56,189 nt of DNA from Bacteroides sp. OF04-15BH (lineage in GTDB: Bacteria; Bacteroidota; Bacteroidia; Bacteroidales; Bacteroidaceae). The stretch covers positions 16,764 through 72,952 of the forward strand of contig NZ_QUEM01000019.1 of NCBI RefSeq assembly GCF_003477995.1. Direction: 5' to 3'. Within the stretch, counting starts at the first letter, position 1; each line of letters starts with the position of its first letter. The notes beneath the pieces were generated by a model, which saw only the letters and a list, made by a program, of their open reading frames with translations, was not told the DNA's origin and did not search any database. Below are positions 18,132-26,954 of this stretch, piece after piece. Made by a program: the position numbers and the translations under genes.

Positions 18132-19169
18132 TCAATGCGCATTGCTTGGTATTTCCACGCCCAGCAGATGAAGGTCTTCCACTCCGGAAACCTCCGTAGA
18201 GCATTCTCCCAGTCTGCCGCTCTCCTGATTCACGCCGGTGTAAATCATGATAAAGTCCACTCCCGGCAAGCGGACGGCATTGCCCTGACGATCCACCGCC
18301 CAGTCAATGTCAATAGCCGAACCGTTGGAAGAGTTCGTATCGTTATCGGCATAGCCATAGGCAAACTTATACAGCACGAAGTAACTGCCATTTCCCGACT
18401 CATCCACAGCATTTTGCGGCAAACAAGTGCCCTGGAATGTCAGACTGTCCTGCTGCACCCATTGCGGGAAATAGGGTTGTTTATGAAAAGCATTCATACT
18501 GCGATAGCCTGTCTGTCCCTGATTGTCAGACCATCGGATATAACGGCTCATGGCCTCCGCATCTGTCGGTTCCGAAGCCGGACGATGGTAGGTAATGGCA
18601 TAATCGGGATACAGATTCATCACATTGCCCTGCTCCTGTGCCAAGGCATACCAGGCCTCTCCCTGAGGATTTCGGTGTGCGCTGCCGGCTATCTCGTACC
18701 ATTCATCCGCATCGGGCTGACCGTTGCCGTTGCGGTCGTAGGCCACCCGGATGATGCCCGGTTCACAATGTCCCCCATCCGGACGACCGGAAGCCGGATT
18801 GGCTGCTGCATAAAAGGCATTACCCAACACGCGGAAATCGCACTGTCCGGCTTTGTTCTCGATGGTATGGTCAAAGCCCACCACCACATAACCGCCATAG
18901 CCTCCCAGCGAAATCAGTCCGCGACGGTTGCCGCCTATGGCTTCCAGCACCTTGCGGTTCATGGTTTCCTGCGTATCGCCTTCCTCGTATGCGGGCATCG
19001 TATTGACAAACTGCCCCGGAGCGGGCAGATAGTCCAGCACACGTGTGACGTAAGGCGAGGCATCCTGAGGCGCAGGCTGCGTACCCGATCCATCCTCCGG
19101 AGAGCAGGAAACCGCCAACAGCACCGGTGCCCACAGGCACACATTCCTTAAGATTTGTTCTTTTCTCAT
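18132..19169 (-). CDS. B12-operon surface lipoprotein of unknown function
   Basis: A 345-residue lipoprotein with lipobox AVSC (Cys22) followed by SPED, which suggests surface exposure. The body is Gly/Asn/Asp-rich, with GGYGGYVVVGFDHTIENK and an EF-hand or dockerin-like run, DRNGNGQPDADE, in which Asp, Asn, Asn, Asp and Glu are spaced as calcium ligands. It is not a propeller paralogue of its neighbours. The ATG at 19169 was chosen for its signal peptide; the frame runs further upstream into btuG without a signal. It lies third in the operon, 35 bases after btuG. I cannot assign a function; accessory corrinoid capture is inferred from position only. Confidence 0.8.
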   Translation of the reverse strand: MRKEQILRNVCLWAPVLLAVSCSPEDGSGTQPAPQDASPYVTRVLDYLPAPGQFVNTMPAYEEGDTQETMNRKVLEAIGGNRRGLISLGGYGGYVVVGFDHTIENKAGQCDFRVLGNAFYAAANPASGRPDGGHCEPGIIRVAYDRNGNGQPDADEWYEIAGSAHRNPQGEAWYALAQEQGNVMNLYPDYAITYHRPASEPTDAEAMSRYIRWSDNQGQTGYRSMNAFHKQPYFPQWVQQDSLTFQGTCLPQNAVDESGNGSYFVLYKFAYGYADNDTNSSNGSAIDIDWAVDRQGNAVRLPGVDFIMIYTGVNQESGRLGECSTEVSGVEDLHLLGVEIPSNAH

Positions 19170-19204
19170 CGTAAACTTGATTTTGATATAGTTTCCTTTT
19201 CGTT

Positions 19205-20422
19205 CTATTTCAATGTTTCGGTCGTAAAGGCAAAGTGAGCCGGAATATCTCCGGTGCGCACCTTCCATTTGCGCCGTCCGTCGGGAGTAAAGCAGTACAG
19301 GTATCCCGGAGTGACATAATCCCGGGCGTCGGTCACAAACATCTCCCTCGTTTCGGGATGCACTGCCAGTCCGTAGGGAATGGTGATTTCACGGTCCGTA
19401 CCGTCGGTAATGAAGTTTCGGCTCACCATCCGGCGTTCGCGCGTATTATATATAAGGTAGTCCGGCTGATAAGTGCCCGTGACATAACTCCATCCCGAGC
19501 TGATGATAAACAGAGAATCACCGCATTGCGTCATTTCATTGGCCGGCACTCCAAGATGACCTGTCACCTGTTGCGTTCGGGGATCGACCAGATACACGTC
19601 AGACTCCACGCCATAATAATCACCGCGCGAGCTGACATAAATCATACCGTCGGGCGCCAGTTCCATGCGATGCAGATTCACGGCCACATCAATCGTATCC
19701 GTCACCCGGAAGGTATTCAGATCCACCACCGAAATGGTGCGGTCGTAATCGGGATACTGATAGCCGCCGGAATTGGCCACATAGAGTTTGCCGTCGTAAA
19801 CCACCATCTCCTCGGGCTGATACCCCACAATCACTTCGCGCAGAATGCTCAGACTGGCCGTGTCCACCTCGACCACCTTTCCGGGCCGTTTCTCCGGAGA
19901 AATCTGTACGGGACCGGCATACGAACTCACATACGCCCTATCGCCGGCAAAAACAATATTGCGGCAGTTCGTAATGTCAATGCGCCCCAAATGGCGGGCC
20001 GTACGCTTGTCCATCACTTCCACCAAGTGCGAACAGTTTACCACGGCATAAAGCTTGTTGCCATAGATGGCGATGTCATTGCCCACATCTCCCAACTCCT
20101 TGACCACTTCGGGATTGCGCGCCGCAAAAATGTTGCGCTTGTAACGGCCCGTCGTAGCATCAAAAAAGTCGAGTGTGCACTTGTTGCTGCCCATATTCCC
20201 TTCGTTCAGCAGGAAAAATCCCTTTATCCGGTGCGCTTCCGCTTCGGAAGAATCCGGATCGGTAACGGTTTCACTGTCGGAATCAGGACCGGTATTTCCT
20301 CCCAGATCAATATCTTCTTCGTGCTGCACTCCGGGCAATTCTCCCCGACAGGAAGCCAACAGCCCGAACATCAGGAGTGCGGACAAAGACAAAATCATTC
20401 TGTATGTTCTTTTCATATTCAA
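19205..20422 (-). CDS. btuG: BtuG-type vitamin B12-binding surface lipoprotein
   Basis: A 405-residue beta-propeller lipoprotein (LLASC, Cys25). After an acidic linker (about 34-64) comes the domain start FLLNEGNMGSNKCTLDFFD, then blades with ELGDVGNDIAIYGNKLYAVVN and DRTISVVDLNTFRVTDTI, as in BtuG. In gut Bacteroides, BtuG is an outer-membrane surface protein that binds cobalamin with very high affinity and sits on BtuB. The position here, 15 bases after btuB under a cobalamin riboswitch, fits that role exactly. YncE/NHL-type names used for such propellers in general describe the fold only. Confidence 0.9.
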   Translation of the reverse strand: MNMKRTYRMILSLSALLMFGLLASCRGELPGVQHEEDIDLGGNTGPDSDSETVTDPDSSEAEAHRIKGFFLLNEGNMGSNKCTLDFFDATTGRYKRNIFAARNPEVVKELGDVGNDIAIYGNKLYAVVNCSHLVEVMDKRTARHLGRIDITNCRNIVFAGDRAYVSSYAGPVQISPEKRPGKVVEVDTASLSILREVIVGYQPEEMVVYDGKLYVANSGGYQYPDYDRTISVVDLNTFRVTDTIDVAVNLHRMELAPDGMIYVSSRGDYYGVESDVYLVDPRTQQVTGHLGVPANEMTQCGDSLFIISSGWSYVTGTYQPDYLIYNTRERRMVSRNFITDGTDREITIPYGLAVHPETREMFVTDARDYVTPGYLYCFTPDGRRKWKVRTGDIPAHFAFTTETLK

Positions 20423-20437
20423 TCGTTTTATTTTTCA

Positions 20438-22447
20438 CTAAAAGCTATATTGTGCCGTGCACTTGAAGTTGGTTCCCGGCATCGGATAGCAGAGCACCAC
20501 CTCATATTGCTGGTTAAACAGATTATTCACCTCAAGCACCAACCGCAAGGCTCCCTTTTTCAGGGGCAACTGGTGCGCCAGAGCCAAATCGCTGGTGTAC
20601 CACGGCAACAGATAATTTTCCGGAATGTTAGCTTGCGAGGCATAGCGCTCTCCGGTGTAGATAAAGCTGTAATTCAGTTCCCAATGACGCCAACCGAGAT
20701 TCAGCGCCGCAGAACCGGAATGCCACGGTATGTAGGGAATCTGACCGCCATAGAATTCCGAAGTCCGGTCAGTTACATCCTTTGCCTGCTGCCAGGTATA
20801 GTTCAAACGGGCCTGAACCGTGAAATCCTTTCCGATCTGCCCGACAGCCTGTACCGCCACATCCACTCCTTTGATATGCACCTCTCCAAGATTGAGCATC
20901 GTCCAGCGGAAGGCATTGGCTGTAGGTATGGCCACAATCTTATCTTCTACCTTATTATAATAGGCATCGGCCTGCCCCTCTATGCGCCGCAGAAAGCCAT
21001 GCGCAAAAGAGTGTCCGTAGGTCATCCCCACATTATACTGGTCGGTATATTCAGGATTCAGCCGTGTATTGCCAATAAGCGTGTAATACAAATCATTCAG
21101 CGTGGGCATCCGGAAAATCCGTTTATAGAATCCGCGCAGATGCCAGTCGTGAGCGGCCCAAGGTTGCCACGAGCACACCACGGTGGGTGTCCACTCCAGA
21201 CGGTCGGCGGCCCGCTCTGCTCCGGTACGCACCGCATCGTGCACCCAGGTGCCCAACAGGCTGGCCTGCGCCTTCAGGCGCTGAACCTGCCACGAGGTGG
21301 CCACCGAAAGCAGGGCTGTGTGACGGCGGGGATAGGCAAAATCTCTCAGATTGGCATTCAGCGCATTGAACTGATAATCGGCGGCTACTCCCAAATCCCA
21401 ACCGGGCAAAAGGCGCAGCCCCTGTACCAAAGACAGGTACGACTCCTGCTGCCGGTAGCGGTTATCGGCATAGAACAAGGTTTCGTCCTTATTCGGATCA
21501 GCCAGATAGCGCAGATAATCATAGGCATATTTTCCCTTAACCATCAGATGATAGCGCTCCGAGAGATCCTTACGGTACATTCCCTGCACAAAGGTTTTCC
21601 AGTCCCACTGCCGGTCTTCGTGCATGAACTTATTGCGCACCACGGCACCGGGATAGCCGCGCTCCGAAGCATACAGATAGGCTTTGGCGCGCCAGTATCC
21701 GCCCTGCGCCTTACCGAACCAGCCGTTCTCCACACGCAGAGCCCGTACATCACCGTTATGACGCACGGCCGTTGTGTCATATCCGTCCTTCACCTGATAC
21801 GTGAAGCGATACTTGCCCGTGGTATACATTCCCTCAGCGCTCAACGAGGTACTGAGCCGGTCGCTCAGTTTCCGCTCCCAAAGCAGTGCCGGATTGGCCA
21901 GCCCGAAAGAACCGGTCTTGAAAGTGGCTTTCAGATGTGTACGCTCTGTTTCCCCGAAGACGGGCGTGCGCGACTGCATATAGACCGCTCCCGCAGAAGC
22001 AAAATCCTTGGCCGACTGGAACACATCGCTCTTCTGTCCGTTATACAGCGAGATGGCCTCCATATTGTCGAGTGAGAAACGTCCCAAATCCACCTGCCCG
22101 TTCTGCGCATTTCCCAACTCCACGCCATCGTAGAACACACCCACATGCTGCGAACCCATACTGCGGATATTCACGGTTTTCAATCCGCCCACTCCGCCGT
22201 AATCCTTAATCTGTACGCCCGAAAAATAGCGCAAGGCATCGGCAACACTGTGCGCGCTCAGCCGCTCCAATTGCAGCCCGTCAAGCTGCTGCACGGGAAT
22301 CACCTCGCGCGAACGGGCCTGCACCACTACGGGAACTTCGTCCAAATGGCGCAAAGTATCCGGTGTGCTCTGTGCGAAAACAGGCATACCTTCTCCAGTC
22401 AGAAGAGTCCATGCTCCCCCGACAATGACAATCGTCTTTTTCAACAT
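20438..22447 (-). CDS. btuB: TonB-dependent vitamin B12 transporter
   Basis: A 669-residue outer-membrane receptor that imports cobalamin and other corrinoids using TonB energy. It has a signal peptide (to about residue 25, VFAQ), a TonB-box-like stretch (DEVPVVV), a plug domain (GVQIKDYGGVGGLKTVNIRS, DGVELGNAQNGQVDLGRF) and a C-terminal barrel ending in Phe (AQYSF). It lacks the carboxypeptidase-like extension of SusC proteins, as expected for BtuB. The ATG at 22447 is chosen because the signal peptide starts there; the frame remains open upstream into the riboswitch. It heads the operon with btuG and is preceded by a cobalamin riboswitch. Confidence 0.93.
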   Translation of the reverse strand: MLKKTIVIVGGAWTLLTGEGMPVFAQSTPDTLRHLDEVPVVVQARSREVIPVQQLDGLQLERLSAHSVADALRYFSGVQIKDYGGVGGLKTVNIRSMGSQHVGVFYDGVELGNAQNGQVDLGRFSLDNMEAISLYNGQKSDVFQSAKDFASAGAVYMQSRTPVFGETERTHLKATFKTGSFGLANPALLWERKLSDRLSTSLSAEGMYTTGKYRFTYQVKDGYDTTAVRHNGDVRALRVENGWFGKAQGGYWRAKAYLYASERGYPGAVVRNKFMHEDRQWDWKTFVQGMYRKDLSERYHLMVKGKYAYDYLRYLADPNKDETLFYADNRYRQQESYLSLVQGLRLLPGWDLGVAADYQFNALNANLRDFAYPRRHTALLSVATSWQVQRLKAQASLLGTWVHDAVRTGAERAADRLEWTPTVVCSWQPWAAHDWHLRGFYKRIFRMPTLNDLYYTLIGNTRLNPEYTDQYNVGMTYGHSFAHGFLRRIEGQADAYYNKVEDKIVAIPTANAFRWTMLNLGEVHIKGVDVAVQAVGQIGKDFTVQARLNYTWQQAKDVTDRTSEFYGGQIPYIPWHSGSAALNLGWRHWELNYSFIYTGERYASQANIPENYLLPWYTSDLALAHQLPLKKGALRLVLEVNNLFNQQYEVVLCYPMPGTNFKCTAQYSF

Positions 22448-22628
22448 ACCTAAAAACTTGCAGATACAGAGCGCGCCCATTCCCGGAAAAGCATACAGTC
22501 GTCCCGAGCCGGAACAGACAGTCTGTTCTGACAGAATCAATAATACGGAACCCTGCCAGGCTCCGATTCGTAAATGGAAATAATCGTTGACTGCCGCCCT
22601 AACCCTAGAGAGCAACAGAACCATGAAT

Positions 22629-22812
22629 GATGGCAGGTCTTCTGACTGACTCCCCTTTTGAAGCCTTCCCAATATGGCCGTCCCATATCAGTGGCAGAAG
22701 TGAAATTCAAAAGGTTGAATGGAGCTACACAGCAGCAGGACTGTTCGGGATTCTCACCCGATTCCCTTTTAATCCGAGGGCTTGAACAAGCACTCCGGAA
22801 CCAATTCGGAAA
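22629..22812 (-). promoter_or_regulatory. Cobalamin riboswitch
   Basis: On the minus strand this leader shows the conserved segments of the cobalamin (AdoCbl-type) aptamer in the right order: GGGAATCGGGTGAGAATCCCG, then CAGTCCTGCTGCTGTG, then the B12 box GCCACTG (22689-22695), then GGGAAGGC and a closing CAGAAGACCTGCC. It would fold on binding B12 and reduce expression of btuB and the genes after it. The expression platform must lie in the roughly 180 bases between aptamer and start codon, where GAACAGA/TCTGTTC (22512-22528) forms a hairpin. Confidence 0.95.
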
Positions 22813-22820
22813 CAAAGATA
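22813..22820 (-). promoter_or_regulatory. -7 box of the B12 operon
   Basis: TATCTTTG on the minus strand matches TAnnTTTG. Transcription would begin near 22806, right at the 5' edge of the riboswitch aptamer. The 5' side has no strong -33 match. Confidence 0.6.
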
Positions 22821-22950
22821 GAAATAAAATTCGGAATTTTCTAATGCGTAAACCCAACCGGAACCAAACGACGGAAAGCAGAAAACACTCATGAGAAAAC
22901 GCCTTTTTCAGAAAAGAGAAATGCCGGGAAGAAGCGTTTGTAAATAAAAA

Positions 22951-23008
22951 ACTTCCCCGTCAGTAATAAATTACCGCTATGGCAGTAAAATATTACTGAC
23001 GGGGAAGT
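22951..23008 (-). terminator. Terminator of the ATP synthase operon
   Basis: A perfect 18-bp stem (22951-22968 with 22991-23008) and a partly paired 22-base loop, followed on the minus strand by TTTTTATTTA, about 40 bases after the atpG stop. Between it and the B12 promoter (22821-22950) I see no gene. Confidence 0.92.
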
Positions 23009-23045
23009 AAAAACAATTTCACATCTAATTTATGCCCAAAAGTCA

Positions 23046-23933
23046 TCAGGACATCGAACCTCCCATTATATCCAACAACTCATTCGTAATGACTTGTTGA
23101 CGACTTTTATTATACATTATAGTTAAATCCTGAATCAGATCATTCGCATTGTCCGTAGCTACCTGCATCGCCATGGTGCGCGCGGCATGTTCCGAAGCAC
23201 TGGAATCGAGCACCACCGTGTAGATTTTGGTACGCAACACGGAGGGCAACAACTGCTGAAGCAACTCAGGAACGGAAGGCTCTACAATATAGTCGGCCAG
23301 TTCTTCCTCTTCAGCTTCCTTATTTTCGTTTTCCGTTTCTTCCACCGCAGGCTGCACGAAAGGCAGGAACACGGCATGCTCCAGAGTCTGCGATGCCGTA
23401 GACCGGAAATGATGATAAATCAGTTCCACACGGTCCACTTCGCCTTGCAGGAAGGCCTGCATCAGGGTTTCGGCCAAGGCAGCGGCCTCATCATACGACG
23501 GTTTGTCGGCCAGATGGGTATAGTCGCCCACCACTTCGTAACCGGCCTTGCGGACCGCTTCGGCCACTTTTCGGCCAACGGCAAAGATTTTTATGTGGTC
23601 TTTGCCCAAATCCTCGTGTTGCTGCAACCACTGGTTCACCATGCGGATCACATTGGCATTGAAACCGCCGCAAAGACTGTTGTTAGACGAACACACCACC
23701 AATGCGATGTTCTTCACCGGACGCTCGTTGATCAAGGGAGTATCGGGCATTCTGCCTGAACTCATAAAACCAGTGAAGATGCGCGAAAGCTGCTGTTCAT
23801 AAGGAAGCATACCTTCGATGACTTCCTGCGCCTTATGCAGTTTGGCCGAAGCAACCATTTTCATTGCCGACGTAATCTTCAGCGTTCCTTTCACGGAACC
23901 GATACGTCCTTTTACTTCCTTAAGTGATGCCAT
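23046..23933 (-). CDS. atpG: ATP synthase F1 gamma subunit
   Basis: A 295-residue central-stalk subunit that rotates inside the alpha3beta3 head. N-terminal SLKEVKGRIGSVKGTLKITSAMKMVA and C-terminal LTIMYNKSRQQVITNELLDI are the conserved coiled-coil parts that contact the head; SSNNSLCGGFN lies in the central fold. An acidic insert (about residues 197-214) enlarges the middle domain. It is the last gene of the operon, 5 bases after atpA, and is followed by a strong terminator. Confidence 0.97.
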   Translation of the reverse strand: MASLKEVKGRIGSVKGTLKITSAMKMVASAKLHKAQEVIEGMLPYEQQLSRIFTGFMSSGRMPDTPLINERPVKNIALVVCSSNNSLCGGFNANVIRMVNQWLQQHEDLGKDHIKIFAVGRKVAEAVRKAGYEVVGDYTHLADKPSYDEAAALAETLMQAFLQGEVDRVELIYHHFRSTASQTLEHAVFLPFVQPAVEETENENKEAEEEELADYIVEPSVPELLQQLLPSVLRTKIYTVVLDSSASEHAARTMAMQVATDNANDLIQDLTIMYNKSRQQVITNELLDIMGGSMS

Positions 23934-23938
23934 AATTC

Positions 23939-25525
23939 TTATTTTTTGAACAGTCTGACGGTGTCAGCTGCCACTTTTTCAATAATCTTTGCCACCTCGT
24001 CGTTCACAGCACCCGAACTCAGTACGTCCAGCACATCGGCCTGATGCTCTGTGCGCAGAGTTTCCAGAAACTCGTGTTCGAAAGCACGCACCTGACTGAT
24101 GGCGATGTCGCGCATCAAGGCATGGGTTCCGCAATAAAGAATGGCAATCTGCTCGGCCACCGGCATCGGCTGATACTGAGGCTGGATGAGCAGCTGATTG
24201 TTCTTACGTCCGCGGTCGATGGCCATGGCAGTCACCGGATCCATATCGCTGCTGAACTTGGAGAAAGCCTCCAGTTCACGATACTGTGCCTGGTCGATTT
24301 TCAGCGTACCGGCCACTTTCTTCATACTCTTGATCTGTGCGCTACCACCCACACGGGATACGGAGATACCCACATTGATGGCCGGACGGAATCCCTGGTT
24401 GAAGAGGTCGGTTTCGAGGAAGATCTGACCGTCGGTAATGGAAATCACATTGGTCGGGATATAAGCAGATACGTCGCCGGCCTGCGTTTCGATGATCGGC
24501 AATGCGGTCAGCGAACCGCCGCACTTCACTTTTCCCTTCAGGCTCTCGGGCAGGTCGTTCATCTGCTCGGCCACTTCCTGCTGGTTGATGATCTTGGCTG
24601 CACGCTCCAACAAACGGGAGTGCAGATAGAAGATATCTCCCGGATAGGCCTCACGACCGGAAGGACGACGCAGAATCAAAGATACCTCACGATAGGCCAC
24701 AGCCTGCTTGGAGAGGTCGTCGTAAACCACCAGCGCATGGCGACCGGTGTCGCGGAAATACTCACCGATGGCGGCTCCGGCAAACGGGGCGAAATATTGC
24801 AATGCGGCAGGATCGGCAGCCGTTGCGGCTACAACCACGGTATAGTCCATGGCGCCTTTCTCACGCAATGTATTCACAATATTGGCCACTGTAGAACCTT
24901 TCTGACCGATGGCCACATAGATACAGTAAACCGGATTGCCGGCTTCGTAAGCGGCACGCTGGTTGATGATGGTATCAATGGCGATGGCAGTCTTGCCGGT
25001 CTGGCGGTCGCCGATGATCAGCTCACGCTGTCCGCGACCGATTGGAATCATCGCGTCAATGGCTTTGATACCGGTCTGCAACGGCTCGGACACCGGCTGA
25101 CGGAAGATGACTCCCGGTGCCTTGCGTTCCAAAGGCATTTCACAAAGATCGCCTCCCACGGCGCCACGTCCGTCCAAAGGCACACCCAGCGGGTCGATAA
25201 CACGGCCCAGCATATTCTCGCTCACCTGGATTGAGGCGATACGACCGGTGCGCTTCACAATCATTCCTTCCTTAATCTGGTCTGTAGGACCGAGCAACAC
25301 GGCACCCACATTATCTTCTTCGAGATTCATCACCACGGCCATAATGCCGTTTTCAAACTCCAACAGCTCGTTGGCTTCGGCCTTCAGCAGTCCGTAGATA
25401 CGGGCCACACCGTCGCTCACCTGCAACACGGTACCCACCTCGTCAAACTGGATGGAGGCGTTGATGCCGCGCAGCTGCTGGAGCAGCACTTCAGAAATCT
25501 CGCTTGGTTTAATATTTTCAGGCAT
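23939..25525 (-). CDS. atpA: ATP synthase F1 alpha subunit
   Basis: A 528-residue non-catalytic nucleotide-binding subunit of the F1 head. The P-loop GDRQTGKTA lies near residue 170; [25 protein letters not shown] and the arginine-finger region [10 protein letters not shown] are all present. Length is normal. It begins 46 bases after atpH, and atpG follows after 5 bases. Confidence 0.98.
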   Translation of the reverse strand: MPENIKPSEISEVLLQQLRGINASIQFDEVGTVLQVSDGVARIYGLLKAEANELLEFENGIMAVVMNLEEDNVGAVLLGPTDQIKEGMIVKRTGRIASIQVSENMLGRVIDPLGVPLDGRGAVGGDLCEMPLERKAPGVIFRQPVSEPLQTGIKAIDAMIPIGRGQRELIIGDRQTGKTAIAIDTIINQRAAYEAGNPVYCIYVAIGQKGSTVANIVNTLREKGAMDYTVVVAATAADPAALQYFAPFAGAAIGEYFRDTGRHALVVYDDLSKQAVAYREVSLILRRPSGREAYPGDIFYLHSRLLERAAKIINQQEVAEQMNDLPESLKGKVKCGGSLTALPIIETQAGDVSAYIPTNVISITDGQIFLETDLFNQGFRPAINVGISVSRVGGSAQIKSMKKVAGTLKIDQAQYRELEAFSKFSSDMDPVTAMAIDRGRKNNQLLIQPQYQPMPVAEQIAILYCGTHALMRDIAISQVRAFEHEFLETLRTEHQADVLDVLSSGAVNDEVAKIIEKVAADTVRLFKK

Positions 25526-25571
25526 AATAATTCATTCTGTTTTTACTCGCAGAAGGAAGTCGCAGCCGAAG

Positions 25572-26129
25572 CTAAACGATTCTTCTGTTCTTGTCAATAA
25601 ACTGTTTCTTCACCCCTCGAAGCTGACTGGCCACACTGGCATCCACATGGTGAAACTCCATGAGCAGGATGTATCCACCCAACAGTTCAGGATCGACCTT
25701 TGTGTCGAACTCAATGGTTCCGGTCAGTTTCCGGGTTATCAGTGTGCGCAAGGCCTCCTTGGTTTCGCGAGGCAGAGGAACGGCCGTAATCAGTTTTCCG
25801 CGATGGATATTCTTTTCCGTACGATAAAGATCCATATAGGAATAGAAGATAAACAGCAACAACTTCTCGCGTCCCTTGTCAAGTACCAGTTTCAGAAAGC
25901 GGGTCAGCTCCTCACAAGTCACTCCCCTGCGGGAAGCCTCTTCCAGAAGCGCCAGTTTCTTATTTTTATCTACGGTAGGATTTTCAAGAGCCAAGCGCAG
26001 TTCGGGTACTCTTAAATAATGACGGATAAAGCCTTTCACCTGCTTGTAGACCAAATCTTCGTGATTAGTGTCTTTGGCATAGGCAAGCAGTGCCTTGGCA
26101 TAACGTCTGGAAATTGCACCTGAATTCAT
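25572..26129 (-). CDS. atpH: ATP synthase F1 delta subunit
   Basis: A 185-residue peripheral-stalk subunit linking the b subunits to the top of F1. The N-terminus (ISRRYAKALLAYAKD) and the C-terminal GGYILLMEFHHVDASVASQLRGVK are family signatures. It starts 5 bases after atpF. Delta is the least conserved F1 subunit; position in the operon confirms it. Confidence 0.95.
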   Translation of the reverse strand: MNSGAISRRYAKALLAYAKDTNHEDLVYKQVKGFIRHYLRVPELRLALENPTVDKNKKLALLEEASRRGVTCEELTRFLKLVLDKGREKLLLFIFYSYMDLYRTEKNIHRGKLITAVPLPRETKEALRTLITRKLTGTIEFDTKVDPELLGGYILLMEFHHVDASVASQLRGVKKQFIDKNRRIV

Positions 26130-26134
26130 ATCTC

Positions 26135-26638
26135 TTATTTTTTAGATGCCGCTACCATTTCGTCGATCATACGGTTTACCAGCTCCAACTGCTCCTGATC
26201 GGATTTCAAATCCTTACGCAGAATTTTCTCGGCCACATCAACCGAAAGTATGGCTACCTGCTGGCGTATATCGTTCAGGGCGCTTTCTTTCTCGGCTACA
26301 ATCTGCAGGCGGGTTTCCTCGAGTGCCTTCTGGGCTTCGAGCTGTGCCCGCACGCGAGCTTCCTTAATCACCCGGTCACGGGTCTGTGAAGCCTCCTTCA
26401 GGATGCGGGTCTGCTCGTCACGCGCCTCTTTCAGCATGCGGTCGGTTTCCTCACGCACCTGCGCCAGCTGTTCGTTGGCCTGACGGGCTGCCTCGAGCGA
26501 CTGATCAATATACTTTTTCCGTTCTTCGACCATTCCGATGATCACGGGGAAGGCATACTTGGCCAGTATGAAGAATACAACCCCGAATATGATGATCATC
26601 CAGAAAACGGTACCGGGATCCGGCGTTAATAATCCCAT
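26135..26638 (-). CDS. atpF: ATP synthase Fo b subunit
   Basis: A 167-residue peripheral-stalk subunit. One membrane segment near the N-terminus (about 9-30, VFWMIIIFGVVFFILAKYAF) is followed by a long charged coiled coil (about 35-140) that reaches up the side of F1. A single b gene implies a homodimeric stalk. It lies between atpE and atpH with short gaps. Confidence 0.96.
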   Translation of the reverse strand: MGLLTPDPGTVFWMIIIFGVVFFILAKYAFPVIIGMVEERKKYIDQSLEAARQANEQLAQVREETDRMLKEARDEQTRILKEASQTRDRVIKEARVRAQLEAQKALEETRLQIVAEKESALNDIRQQVAILSVDVAEKILRKDLKSDQEQLELVNRMIDEMVAASKK

Positions 26639-26655
26639 ATTCTTAGGTTTCTAGA

Positions 26656-26910
26656 TTATAAGAACAATGTCAACAAACAAACGACAATGGCAATCAGAGC
26701 CACACCCTCGACCAAAGCGGCCGCAATGATCATGTTGGTACGCAGATTGCTGGATTCTTTTGGCTGGCGGGCCATTGCATCCATTGCAGAGCCACCGATA
26801 CGGCCGATACCCAGTCCGGCACCCAATACAGCGATACCTGCACCAATAGCTGCACCCAACTTACTAATACCTACTCCTGCTGCTGCTTGTAATAATACTG
26901 ATAATAACAT
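26656..26910 (-). CDS. atpE: ATP synthase Fo c subunit
   Basis: An 84-residue hairpin of two membrane helices forming the rotor ring. The Gly-rich first helix (GAGIAVLGAGLGIGRIG) and the polar loop (ARQP) are typical. The ion-binding carboxylate is Glu68 in LVEGVALIA. The residues that mark sodium-binding rings (Gln in helix 1 and Ser/Thr after the Glu) are missing, so proton coupling is likely. Confidence 0.97.
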   Translation of the reverse strand: MLLSVLLQAAAGVGISKLGAAIGAGIAVLGAGLGIGRIGGSAMDAMARQPKESSNLRTNMIIAAALVEGVALIAIVVCLLTLFL

Positions 26911-26954
26911 AATCTTCTGTTTTTAATTGTTTGAATAATATTTTTTACCTTAAA

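Noticed and set aside
19235..22075. Very long plus-strand open frame (946 codons) across btuB and btuG
   Set aside because: It is antisense to two well-supported genes, has no recognisable domain, and its His/Ile/Arg-rich composition is what the reverse of their codons produces.
22658..22894. Small plus-strand open frame of 78 codons
   Set aside because: It is the reverse of the cobalamin riboswitch and its promoter; RNA conservation explains the sequence.
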